64,000 nt of DNA from Dysidea avara (taxonomy: Eukaryota > Porifera > Demospongiae > Dictyoceratida > Dysideidae), in the NCBI RefSeq assembly GCF_963678975.1, contig NC_089277.1:25432672-25496671 (forward strand), in the 5' to 3' direction. Positions 48,766-59,572 of this stretch are shown piece by piece (position 1 is the first letter of the stretch; the number at the start of each line of letters is the position of its first letter). The notes beneath the pieces were generated by a model. That model was not told where the DNA came from. It saw only the letters and a program-made list of their open reading frames with translations, and searched no databases. The translations under genes and the position numbers were made by a program.

Positions 48766-49235
48766 GTGTATTATTAATTATTTTATAGAATAGTGTTAAT
48801 CTTGATGACTGACGGCGTTAGCTTAGAGCAACGTGCCCTGGCAACGTGAGTACCAGAGCAGGTTAGTATCCGGTATAACATGCGCAACATTATCCGGAAA
48901 AAAAAATAATGCGTGAAAATTTCTGAGTCCAAAGTGTGCCCAAAAAAATTTTGCCCGATCCGGTCCGTAAAAGACACCCCCCAATTATTATTTCATTGAT
49001 ATCCTCCACCCGTCGTTCGAAGCTCTAGAGCACTGGAGGAAAACTAAATCGGACTTCACCTCTCATGCTACATAGTGACTTCAAATCTTTACTAGATCAC
49101 CCTACAGCACCATCATGTTGCAAAATACACTGGAAAAGGTACGAAATCTTTCATTTTCGAATTGAGCTAGGTAGGGCTCCTGGCGAGCTCCTGGAATTCT
49201 ACATCACATGGAATCACAGAAACAATGACTGTCAC

Positions 49236-49544
49236 CAGTGGCGGATCCAGGATGGGGCATTTGGGGCAAATGCCCCCCCCCCCTTCAAGAAATTGCATAC
49301 AAGATCGAGATACTCTAATAGAGCAGTCAATTACTCTAATAAAGCAGTCACAATGTTCATGAGGCAGTGTAGCTTACCTATGAAGCTATAAATAGGATTT
49401 TATTTTACATAACAGACGTGATATAGTTGGTAAGGATAACTAGCTATTATTGTTGTGACCTTTTTTTTTTTTTTTTTTTTTTTGGTCTTCAACTGTTTTT
49501 CAGAAAGGTGCCCCCCCTCTTTCCAAACTCTGGATCCGCCCCTG
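49236..49544. mobile_element. MITE with CAGTGGCGGATCC ends
   Basis: CAGTGGCGGATCCAGGATGG and, reversed, CAGGGGCGGATCCAGAGT enclose 309 bp. A 5-bp direct repeat GTCAC lies on each side (49231-49235, 49545-49549). It includes two dispersed-motif units (49303-49351), a poly(C) and a poly(T) tract (49460-49483). Confidence 0.7.
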
Positions 49545-50097
49545 GTCACAGTGCAGACCTCTCAACTCTTCACCGTGAGACTCAAGTTTTTGGGCCTCTT
49601 CTCAAGGTCTCACGGTCAGGTGCTAATTTCTCAAGGTCGCGCTCCAGATCTCAAGAATTCTCAAGGTTTTCGCCTATAAATAAAACTCAAACCCACAATT
49701 GAAAACTTTTCGTAAACTCAATATAAGAAATGGTACTCACGTGATAAATATTTAAAATTTATGGCGCTCAAATCTATAGAAGACTGGAGCCAACCTGTAA
49801 CTCATGGCTGTATTACAGCATGGTAAGGTGACTTCTCGTTTTTGTTTAGTAGTAAATAAGTTTTTCTAGCATTAATCAACTTTGAATGGACTTGGTTACT
49901 AAGATAGATGATGGGAAATATATCACGTGCCAGAGCAGAGGCCAGATTCGGACCTAGTGAAAGGATTAGTGATACCTACAATCATCACAAAGATAGCCAT
50001 AAAGCTGAATAAGCAGACGTATGATTCATGTGATACTATGCCATGCTTGGAATTCCAGGTTGCTTAGATTCTATGTGTATAACACCTGTAACAAAAT

Positions 50098-50216
50098 ATT
50101 TGGTCCGGGTACATAAATGGTCCGGCCAGACCACATATGTTCGAAATAAATGGTCCGGCTGGACCAGCTGTGACAACAAAAATGGTCCTACCCGAGCAAA
50201 ACTGGTCCGGGTTATA
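50098..50216. repeat. GGTCCG/CGGACC palindrome array, left
   Basis: Repeated TGGTCCGGG, AATGGTCCGGCCAGACCA, AATGGTCCGGCTGGACCA and ACTGGTCCGGG at intervals of about 20-30 bp. Confidence 0.75.
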
Positions 50217-50689
50217 AAATTAATGTCAATGGTAAAGCTAAGCCACTCGTCACTAGACTCACTACTTGTCATCACAGATTAGCTATAGCCCATAGTATAA
50301 TATTATACTGAGTGACAAAAATAATTGTTATAGCTACGTATACGTACCATATAACTATTGCCGTACATAGTTTCAGCCACGTCTCTTTGACAGAGGCTAG
50401 GCAGAACCAGGGCCACTTGGATCCCAGGCCCTGGGCAACCATAATTGTACACTACAATAATTATAATAACATGAAGATCGAGATACTCTAATAGAACAGT
50501 CAACGTACAGCAGTCTGGTAAATCTTCAGTAATATATAACAGCTACAAATAAGCTGCTGAAACTAGCCACATGTTAAGTCACCCAAAAGTTGATTGGATA
50601 AGAAAAAAGCATAGATATGATTTATTATTTCTTTTTACAGAAAAATGTATAAGCTATGGCCTGACACTATTAATTTTGCATAAACATGA

Positions 50690-50802
50690 AACCTGAAGAT
50701 GTCATAGAAGATGTCTTTATTATGGAACCATGAAACCTGAAGATGTCCTGTGTAAACATGAAACCTGAAGATGTCCTTAAACATGAAACCTGAACTGTCT
50801 TT
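50690..50802. repeat. Tandem ACATGAAACCTGAAGATGTC units
   Basis: Four copies, irregularly spaced, two followed by TTTATTATTT/GG. Confidence 0.85.
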
Positions 50803-50987
50803 ATTATTTCTAATTTATAGAGTGTCAGTCAATTTTTATATTCCGGCATACATTTTCAGGAACTACGTTGTGAGCAAGGATTTAATATTTACGTTCAGTG
50901 TAGCATCAACCATATTAAATGCTTCAGATAGCTATAATTACACTGCAAATTCCCACGCCAGCATAATTGGCGGGTGCATGCACGGCA

Positions 50988-51150
50988 AACTGGTCCAGGA
51001 GGTGGACCGTTTATGTTCAGCCCGGACCATTTATGCACTGGCATGGGTGGTCCGGGGAGACCAGTTATGTAAGCACAAGTGGTCCGGCCGGACCATTTGT
51101 GACAGCATAAATGGTCCGCCCGGACCTTATATGCCCGGACCATTTGTGCG
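50988..51150. repeat. GGTCCG/CGGACC palindrome array, right
   Basis: At least seven GGTCC/GGACC units, including GTGGTCCGGCCGGACCATTT and AATGGTCCGCCCGGACC, alternating in orientation. Confidence 0.75.
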
Positions 51151-51333
51151 TTGACACACCATAGAGCGTAGGAATAAGCTGCGAATAACAGCAGTATGTA
51201 TGCAGTATAGCTAGTTCATGCTTGTTGACATTCTTTATTAATAAAATGTGTGTGTGCGTGAACCCCACTGTTGCATGAGACCATGCACTCGGGGTGTCTC
51301 AAGGTTAACTGCAGTTCCAAGTTGAGAGGTCTG

Positions 51334-52569
51334 AATGACTGCTACTACTGCCAAACATTTTGTTCCATCTTTTATCATCATTCTAAACAAAATTAGGTGA
51401 TCAGTGCAGCATCAGAAGTGCTGGAAAGGACTTCAGCATCATTGAGAGAATCCTGTGAAATGAAGCACAAAAATTTTGACACTCGTCACCCATGCAGATG
51501 GTGAGAATTAAGTCTCAGATCCTTTCCAAGCTAACAGTATAGATAGACTATGCACCCAACCTTATCAGAATACTGTGAAGAATATTTGGCTTTACTAGTC
51601 TTGGCTGGTAGGGCAGTTTGAATTTGAAAAATCGTGCTTCGTTTTGTGATTATTGAAAGAAAGCAGCCCTGTGTTGGGAATCAAACAAATCATTTGCTTA
51701 TTACTGTGTGTACTTTCTAACTACAACAACTCTAGATAAGATCTGGCTAAGTAGCAAGTTTCATCCGGCCATCTGTGTGGAGCACGAAATATTAAAAATA
51801 AATTTATGTCTCGCAAGATATAAAATTCGATATTTCTGTAAGACAACAATCATGCTTCCGGTTTCATGGTGGACCTAGCAATGGTATACTACGATGAACA
51901 TCCCACATTCTTATTTTGTAGGGGGGGGGATCAATTCATAAAATTTGATTTTTTGGTTTGCAGACCCTAAGTTGGGTGAAAGTCAAGTCTCGGGATAAGG
52001 TGATGTTGAACAATGAAAAACTCATTTCCCTAGTCTTATGCATTGTTCCGTTATGCTTGGCTGAATACATTACTCAGTTAGTTAGTTATGGTACCACCCA
52101 AATACAGTACGTCATCTTGCAAGAGTTCAAGTGTTTAAAAACTCTAATTAAAGGATGTGGCATCCTTTCACTCACTCATATTCATCCCAAGCAAAACGGG
52201 GTAAATACTTGTGAGCAAAACAGGTGCCATGCCCTTTAATTAGTGATTTTTTAAATTGCTCACACTTCGTGAGACAACATTGCATTTGGATGGTACTGTA
52301 GTTAGTTTTTCAGTAAGTAGAAAACTCAATTAAATAGGAAATTTTTTAAATTCCATAGAAACTTGTTGGAAAGATTTGGGCTCTGAAGGCATTTTGGGCT
52401 TGGTTATGCAATATCACTAAGTTGTCTTGAATGAAAGTGAGGCTATTTTTGGGTGTTTTGAAGGGTAAGAAAGCCCAAAAGTCCATGATCCCTAGTATAC
52501 AGTACTGTATGATACACAAAATGTAATATAGATAGAATCTTATAACTACACACACATTTTGTATAATAG
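51334..52569. other. Intergenic before NLR-B; no supported gene
   Basis: An exon-like open block at about 51398-51498 (acceptor ATTAG, donor ATG|GTGAGA, encoding VISAASEVLERTSAS) and a 93-codon frame at 51958-52239 are unsupported by any domain. Confidence 0.3.
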
Positions 52570-53052
52570 TTTCAGAAAATGACTATGACATCATAAGGTT
52601 TGGTGGCTGCTCAAGAAATTGCTTGTACATTTCTGTTCATTGTATGTGAATGGTCTATTTACCCAGATCAATGTCACTGTTGAAAATATTTCAACACTAC
52701 TATCCAAGACTTGTGTGCTTATTGCCAATGGATGATAACTTGTTCTTAGCAAATTTATATGGAAACAAGCTCTTACCTGGTGATTTGAAAGCAAGTATTA
52801 TGTCATTATCCACATCAGCAAAAAAGGCTACAAAGTTTCTGGATGCTGTAATTGAGCCATCTATTAACATTAATGAGACAGAACAGTTTAAGTTGTTGCT
52901 ATCAATCATGAATTATAGCGGTAACAGCACAGTGAAAATTTTAGCAGAAGAAATTATTAGTAAACTAAACCATGAGCAATCCAATGGTCAGACAGGTGAG
53001 CACAATGTTCAACATTATATTGTACAGATTCCTCCCACCCTTATATAAAATC

Positions 53053-53109
53053 ATATCCAGTAAGAGCTAATAAGCACATACAGTAGTGCACTTATGAGCT
53101 CCTGGATAT
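53053..53109. other. Hairpin-forming segment in NLR-B intron 1
   Basis: ATATCCAGTAAGAGCTAATA pairs with TTATGAGCTCCTGGATAT. It is the counterpart of 5467-5523 in NLR-A. Confidence 0.5.
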
Positions 53110-53586
53110 TGTCATAGAAACTTTAACTTCATGCAGTGTTTCTTTCATTAGGAAATTCCTTGCAATCATCTACTGTTCACCAAAGTTCGAAAAGTAAGTT
53201 GCTACGTAGCTGCAGTGTACATTTGTATATACATCCATATTACTATATTCTTTGTTTTCACAGGGCCAGTAGTTATTGATGGTCTACACAACAATTTATG
53301 CACTACATACAAAAAGAACAGATGCAAACCTGCTGGAGCAGAATGGCCACCCAACCAACCTAAATCAATTGTTAGTGTTGCAGTTATGCATTACAGAGGT
53401 GGACGAACACGACAAGAATTGTTTGAAATAGCTAAACGACATAAGGAAGGTTCTTATGGAATAGACAAGGTAGTTTCATCACATTGTAAGCCTCCTGCCG
53501 CAAAAAAAAAAAACGTGTTTTGATCACTCCAGGGTAACAAAAGACATATCAAATCCTACAAGTCATTCAAACAATGATATAGGTTC

Positions 53587-53923
53587 CACTGTGAAAAAAG
53601 AGGGATATAAGATGGTATTTCCAGTGGCTTATTGAATACAAAAAAGCTTGATATAACCTGTATTATACTAACAATCTCATGTAAGGCTTTAGTTAATGTG
53701 TTAAACATACTGAAACCATATATGTGATGGTATAGTGTGGGTATTATATTCGATATAAGCTATTTCAGGTAATGTGGTAAATAAACTGAAACCATATATG
53801 TAATAGTATAGTATGCATTATACTAAACTATAACATGAGTATAATACAGGGTTTATATTAAGGCTTATTTGTATTCAATAAGCCACTGGAAATACCATAT
53901 TATATCCCACCTTTTTCACAGTG
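53587..53923. mobile_element. 337-bp MITE inserted in the NLR-B coding region
   Basis: CACTGTGAAAAAAGAGGGAT and, reversed, CACTGTGAAAAAGGTGGGAT begin ~55-bp inverted repeats. TTC lies on each side, and the NLR-A site (AAGTTCCAGTTCC) is the empty form, giving a 3-bp duplication. CACTG ends with a 3-bp duplication suit CACTA/EnSpm-like elements. The core has two direct copies of an ~80-bp block (CTGAAACCATATATGT). Confidence 0.85.
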
Positions 53924-56900
53924 TTCCAGTTCCAATGATTTTCCTAAAAGTATACTAATAGAGGGTGTACCTGGTATAGGCAAAACTGTGTTAGCAAAGG
54001 AAATATCATATTGTTGGGCCATTGGTGAAATCTTGGTAGAAATTGATTTGCTATTATTGATTTACCTTAGAGATCCAAGTCTACACACAATCCAAACTAT
54101 TCAGCATCTTCTTCAAGTTTACACCTCTTGTAACACTGCCTTTCTTTTGAGTGAGTACTTAAAGGAGACATGTGGAAAAGGTGTGGCTTTTGTGTTCGAT
54201 GGATTTGATGAATATCCAGCCTCATTACGACAGAGTTCCTATATTGCAAAGCTCATTGCTGGTACTGTTCTAACTGAAGCCATAGTGGTTGTAACTTCTA
54301 GACCAAGTGCTACAATGTTTCTACATGACCGAGTTGATAGAAGAATTGACATCCTTGGATTTGCCAAAGAAGAGCGAGAATTGTACATTTCAGAATCACT
54401 CAAAGATTCACCTGATAAGATACCAGAACTTTATAAATATCTCAAGCGTCAACCCACAATTAATGGATTTTGTTATATTCCTCGTCATTTAGCAGTGCTC
54501 TTGTACCTGTTCCAACATCAGAGTCATTTACCTGAAACGCTAACTGACATGAATGAATCCTTTATTGTTCATACAATATATCGATTTATAAAACAGAAAC
54601 TAACTCCATGTGGTGTAGTGTACAAATTATCAGATATACCTAAACCTTTCTTGATACTGTTGTGAAATTGTCACAGCTTGCTTTTAAAGGATTACAGGAA
54701 AATCAGTTAGTATTTACTTTTGATGAGATCAAAGAAGTGTGTCCTGACATTAATGACATAGCTACCAGGAGCTATTAACATGTTTGGTTTACTACAAGCT
54801 GTAGAACATTATCCTCAAGAAGGAGCAGGAACAACCACTTCATTTAATTTCCTTCACTACACAATGCAAGAATATTTAGCTGCTTACTATGTTTCTACCC
54901 TTAGTGATGAGGTGCAGTCATCACTGATGAAAGATACGTTTTGGGATGATCATTTTAATTTTATGTGGATGATGTATGTTGGCATTAATGGAGTAAACTC
55001 AGACCATTTTGTCCATTTCATTAGTGAAGGGAAAGTATATAAAAGAAAAGATAGTTTGAGAGTATCGGGTTCTATTCAAAAAGACAAGCGGAAGCGATTA
55101 CATGTATTTCAGTGTTACATGGAGGCTAAGAATAAGACAGAAGTACCAGGCATAATTTCTTCAATGTTTAAGGATGGTAAAGTTAGCATTGTAAGTGTAA
55201 CATTACTTCCTAATCACATTTCATCATTAACATCCTTCCTGTCTCATTCTTCAATCACATGGAAGGTACTAGAATTAGAGAATTGCCATCTTGGAGATAT
55301 TGGAATGGGCATTTATAATTGAAAGTGTAGAAACAACATCATCACTGGAGTATGTTGACCTCAGTGGAAATGACTGTTCCCCATGGGGTGTGTATTGTGT
55401 GATCATCAGACAATGTAGTCTAGATAGTTTAACATTGTGTGGAGACTATGGAATAGAGGAACACTTTGTTAGCATACAAAAAAGTTTTAAAATAAATCCA
55501 GCACTAGTATCAATTACTGTAACACTGTGTAATATTGAAGAAGTTGGAATTAAGGCAGTAAAAGCAAATATATTTAATATTCAGACAATTAAGTTGCCAT
55601 ATGGAAAAGTTGATAGTAAAAAAATCTAAAAGTTCACAAATGTCTTTCTTCACACAACATTGTCACCTTGTAGTACAACTAGTGATGGTACTAGTGATAA
55701 AGTGATAAATATTAATATTTTATGGGATAAACCGAATGACTCAACAACTGTTTCATTACACATGTCTCATCAACTCAGTGGAGACGTTGAAGTATCACTA
55801 CTAGCACTTGGATTGTGTAACAACAAGACATTGCAAACACTTAATATATCTCATAATGACATATCTGATAATGGAATAGTAGCTATTTGTGATTGTCTCA
55901 AAAATAATTCCACATTAAAAGATCTTAATGTGTCAGGTATATACTTCACTAGTGTGAAAGCAAAACCAATTGTCGAAGCTCTTCAAGTAAACAATGGCTT
56001 ACAGACACTTGACATTTCCAGCTGCAACATATGTGATGACGATATGGTAGCCATTAGTAGATGTCTCAAGAGCAACACAACACTCAAAGTATTAAATGTA
56101 TCCAATAATTATATAACTAACATAGGAACAAAAGATATTGATGATTTTGAAAGTGTGCTACAACAACTTGACATTTCAAACAACAGCATAAGTGATGATG
56201 GTATGTTAGCCATTAGTAACTGGCTCAAGAATAATACAACACTGCAAGTATTGAATGTGTCCAGTAATCACATTACTAGTACAGGAACAAAAGGATTGGA
56301 AAGTGTTTTTCATGTTAACAGCGTGCTGCAGAAACTTGACATTTCTAATAATAGGTTATCTGATGATGGAGCACTGGATATTGGTAATTGTCTCAACTGT
56401 ATTAGTTCTCTATCAGAACTCAATATTTCTCACAATGAAGTAACTGATGAAGGAGCTTTTCAGTTAGCTAAAACCATTACATCAAATTCATCACTACTAC
56501 ACCTTGATATCTCTAATAACTACATTGGTATTAATGGACTGATGTCCATTATAGAAGTGTCAAAAGAGAGCTCATTAAAAGTTCTCAATACAACATATAA
56601 TAATGTTACGAAGTCTGACTATACTAAAATTCAGCAGTATTTTAAAAATTTGCACTGCATGGTTTCAATGAACATTTATGCATCTTGGAATAAGGTAATA
56701 ATGACTAATGATAACTGTTGTTTTATGACAACAAAGTTTTGTTTGTTGTACAAAATATTTGATGATCATGAATATGTGGATACTTCTGATGTTAATGAGA
56801 TCAAAGAAGACATCTGGTTAATCAAGAAAATAAGAAGTGTTGAGTATAGGGTAAAATTTCTAGCCAGCTGTATTAAGGAAGATACCATACTACAAACAAT

Positions 56901-56961
56901 CGATACATCTAATATATTACCTGGAAGTAAGTACTTTAAATTTTTTGTAGAAGCCATTACA

Positions 56962-58660
56962 GTAAACAGAACTTTACGAAAACTTGATATTTCAGCTAAC
57001 CATTTATCTGATAATGGAGCTGTGGCCATGGGTGACTGTTTAGAAAATAACAATAGCTTGATAGAACTCAACATGAGCATGAATAAGATTCATAATGAAG
57101 GAGGACAGAAATTGGCTGAAGCTCTTAAAGTAAATACAAGTTTAGAAAAACTATACATTTCATCTAATCAGATATCTGATGATGGAGCGGTGGCTATGGG
57201 TGACTGTTTAAAGAATAATAATTCCTTAAGAGAACTCAACATGAGTGGGAATAAGATTCATAATGAAGGAGGAAAGAAATTAGCTGAAGCTGTTAATGTA
57301 AATACAAGATTAGAAAAACTTGACATTTCATCTAATCAGATATCTGATGATGGAGCGGTGGCTATAAGTGACTGTTTAAAGAATGATAATTCCTTAAAAG
57401 AACTCAACATGAGTGGGAATGAGATTCATAATGAAGGAGGAAAGAAATTAGCTGCAGCTGTTAATGTAAATACATGTTTAGAAAAACTTGACATTTCATC
57501 TAATCAGATATCTGATGATGGAGCAGTGGCTATGGGTGACTGTTTAAAGAATAATAATTCCTTAAGAGAACTCAACATGAGGGAGACTAATATCCATAAT
57601 GTAGGAGGAAAGAAATTGGCTGAAGCTCTTAAAGTAAATACAAGATTAGAAAAACTTGTTGTTTCATCTAATTATATAGCTGATGGTGGAGTGGTGGCTA
57701 TGAGTGACTGTTTAAAGAATAATAATTCCTTAAGAGAACTCAACATGAGTGGGACTGATATCCATAATATAGGAGGAAAGAAATTGGCTGAAGCTCTTAA
57801 AGTAAATACAAGATTAGAGAAACTATACATTTCATTTAATTATATATCTGATGATGGAGTGGTGGCTATGAGTGACTATTTAAAGAATAATAATTCCTTA
57901 AGAGAACTCAACATGAGTGGGAATAAGATTCATAATGAAGGAGGAAAGAAATTGGCTGAAGCTCTTAAAGTAAATACAAGATTAGAAAAACTTGATGTTT
58001 CATCTAATTATATATCTGATTATGGAGTGGTGGCTGTGAGTGACTGTTTAAAGAATAATAACTCCTTAAGAGAACTCAACATGAGTGGGAATAAGATTCA
58101 TAATGAAGCAGGAAAGAAATTGGCTGAAGCTCTTAAAGTAAATACAAGATTAGAAAAACTTGATGTTTCATCTAATTATATATCTGATTATGGAGTGGTG
58201 GCTATGAGTGACTGTTTAAAGAATAATAACTCCTTAAGAGAACTCAACATGAGTGGGAATAAGATTCGTAATGAAGCAGGGAAGAAATTGGCTGAAGCTC
58301 TTAAAGTAAATACAAGATTAGAAAAACTTGATGTTTCATCTAATTATATATCTGATGATGGAATGGTGGCTATGAGTGACTGTTTAAAGAATAATAACTC
58401 CTTAAGAGAACTCAACATGAGTGGGAATAAGATTCATAATGAAGGAGGAAAGAAATTGGCTGAAGCTCTTAAAGTAAATACAAGATTAGAAAAACTTGAT
58501 GTTTCATCTAATTATATATCTGATTATGGAGCGGTGGCTATGGGTGACTGTTTAAAGAATAACAATTCCTTAAGAGAACTCAACATGAAGTTCAATAATA
58601 TTCATAATGAAGCAGGAAAGAAATTGGCTGAAGCTGTTGAAGTAAGTAAAAATTTAGAAT
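56962..58660 (+). repeat. LRR-encoding tandem array, about ten 168-bp modules (NLR-B)
   Basis: Modules alternate LEKLDVSSNYISDYGVVAMS with LRELNMSGNKIHNEGGKKLA. Several consecutive modules (about 57900-58560) differ by only a few bases. The consensus differs from NLR-A (SNYISDYG and NKIHNEG versus SNQISDDG and NNFHGEG). Confidence 0.85.
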
Positions 58661-58671
58661 ATTCTATCTAA

Positions 58672-59030
58672 TTAGATATCTGATGATGGAACAGTGGCTA
58701 TGGGTGAAGAATAAAAGAACTCTATAACAATGAATTTTGTAGTGAAGAAATTGGCGGCTGAAGCTCTTAAAGTAAACACAAGTTTAGAAAAGCTTTCTAG
58801 TGCACGAAACTATTAATATAGTACTGATAACCAATATGAACACTGTACGCCTGATAACATAATTTACCACAATGAAATTCAACTCAATAGTTTATTTATC
58901 ATTCTAGTGTAAACTCATTTAATTGAATTCTAATACAATATTGAAGTTTGCACTGGATATAATTAAATTACATGTACATTAGCTATGCACCAATTGAGTG
59001 CTGCCTTATGGCACTGTATCCGGACTACCG
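58672..59030 (+). other. Degenerate LRR tail and conserved 3-prime flank of NLR-B
   Basis: LRR-like DNA (ATCTGATGATGGAACAGTGG; GAAGCTCTTAAAGTAAACAC) continues out of frame to about 58795. Then sequence shared with NLR-A (ATAATTTACCACAATGAAA, GCACTGTATCCGGACTA) runs on to about 59030. Confidence 0.6.
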
Positions 59031-59429
59031 TTATGTTGATAGCATTAAGATATCTTATGGTTAATAATATTATTATGTGTGGTTGGGCTGTATAGCACAT
59101 GTACCTGAGGTTATTTTGAGTAAAAATCCCTGCGTTGGCATCATTGTTACTATATATACTAATGCCAAAGTGGAAATGTTCCCACACATCTTATGTTGAA
59201 ACAGCTACCATCATTCATTCATTTGGCCTCTAACTTTGTGACTGTCTTTGGTCAGGCTGGCAGACAGTTTAAAGATTAACTTCACTTCAGGTTAAGGTTA
59301 ACTTCACTTCAGGTCACATTTTCTAGACTTTCTTTTCCGCAATAATAATAACTGCCCTCACAACCTGCACTGATTGCTCTGAAACAATGAACCTTATTAT
59401 ATTGGCCTAAACATCAAGCATAAGGTATT

Positions 59430-59572
59430 ATATCTGTTCTATACCATATGAGTATTTTGTACCGTATGCTTATGGTATGTACCATAATATGCGTATGGTA
59501 CTGTACATACCATACGTGTACGGTATGATTTACCATACCAATGATACGTACCATATGCGTATTATGCCTTTT
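59430..59572. repeat. Cluster of short TACCATACG/CGTATGGTA palindromic units
   Basis: About ten variants of TACCATAYG or its complement in 140 bp (ATACCATATGAG, TACCGTATGC, CGTATGGTACTG, CATACCATACGTGT, ACGTACCATATGCG). Both orientations alternate. Confidence 0.75.

Larger units (their letters stand above)
47545..48962. repeat. Right arm of the inverted duplication, with insertions
   Basis: Reverse complement of 44058-45065 in three blocks: 47545-48012, 48326-48455 and about 48800-48962. The gaps are a MITE (48013-48325) and a LINE tail (about 48470-48790). Confidence 0.75.
49554..51333. mobile_element. TIR element with CAGACCTCTCAACTC ends
   Basis: CAGACCTCTCAACTCTTC at the left and the complement AAGTTGAGAGGTCTG at the right, with TCTCAAGG units just inside both, define a 1.78-kb non-coding element. 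No exact target duplication. The interior holds two GGTCCG palindrome arrays. Confidence 0.55.
52650..58671 (+). pseudogene. NLR-B: paralogue of NLR-A with multiple lesions
   Basis: Same plan as NLR-A: a CARD-like exon 52650-52995 starting MVYLPRSMS, a 42-nt exon 53152-53193, then a large region from 53264. Walker A is VPGIGKT (about 53964-53987) and Walker B VAFVFDGFDEYP near 54190-54220. The acceptor used in NLR-A before this exon is lost. Relative to NLR-A I see a frameshift in an A12 run near 53505, a MITE insertion 53587-53923, a 1-nt loss near 54650, a 4-nt gain (GCTA) near 54762, an 11-nt loss near 55305, and an in-frame TAA at 55627-55629. The last two LRR-entry lesions precede a fully open LRR frame (55660-58671, about 1,003 codons). 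Probably a pseudogene. Assembly errors or rescue by splicing are less likely with so many lesions. Confidence 0.85.

Noticed and set aside
49427..49702. Two overlapping frames beginning with Phe runs
   Set aside because: The Phe run is the poly(T) tract of a MITE and the rest has no coding character.
51398..51498. Exon-like open block upstream of NLR-B
   Set aside because: Splice-like dinucleotides and an open frame over about 100 bp are expected by chance, and it has no counterpart upstream of NLR-A.
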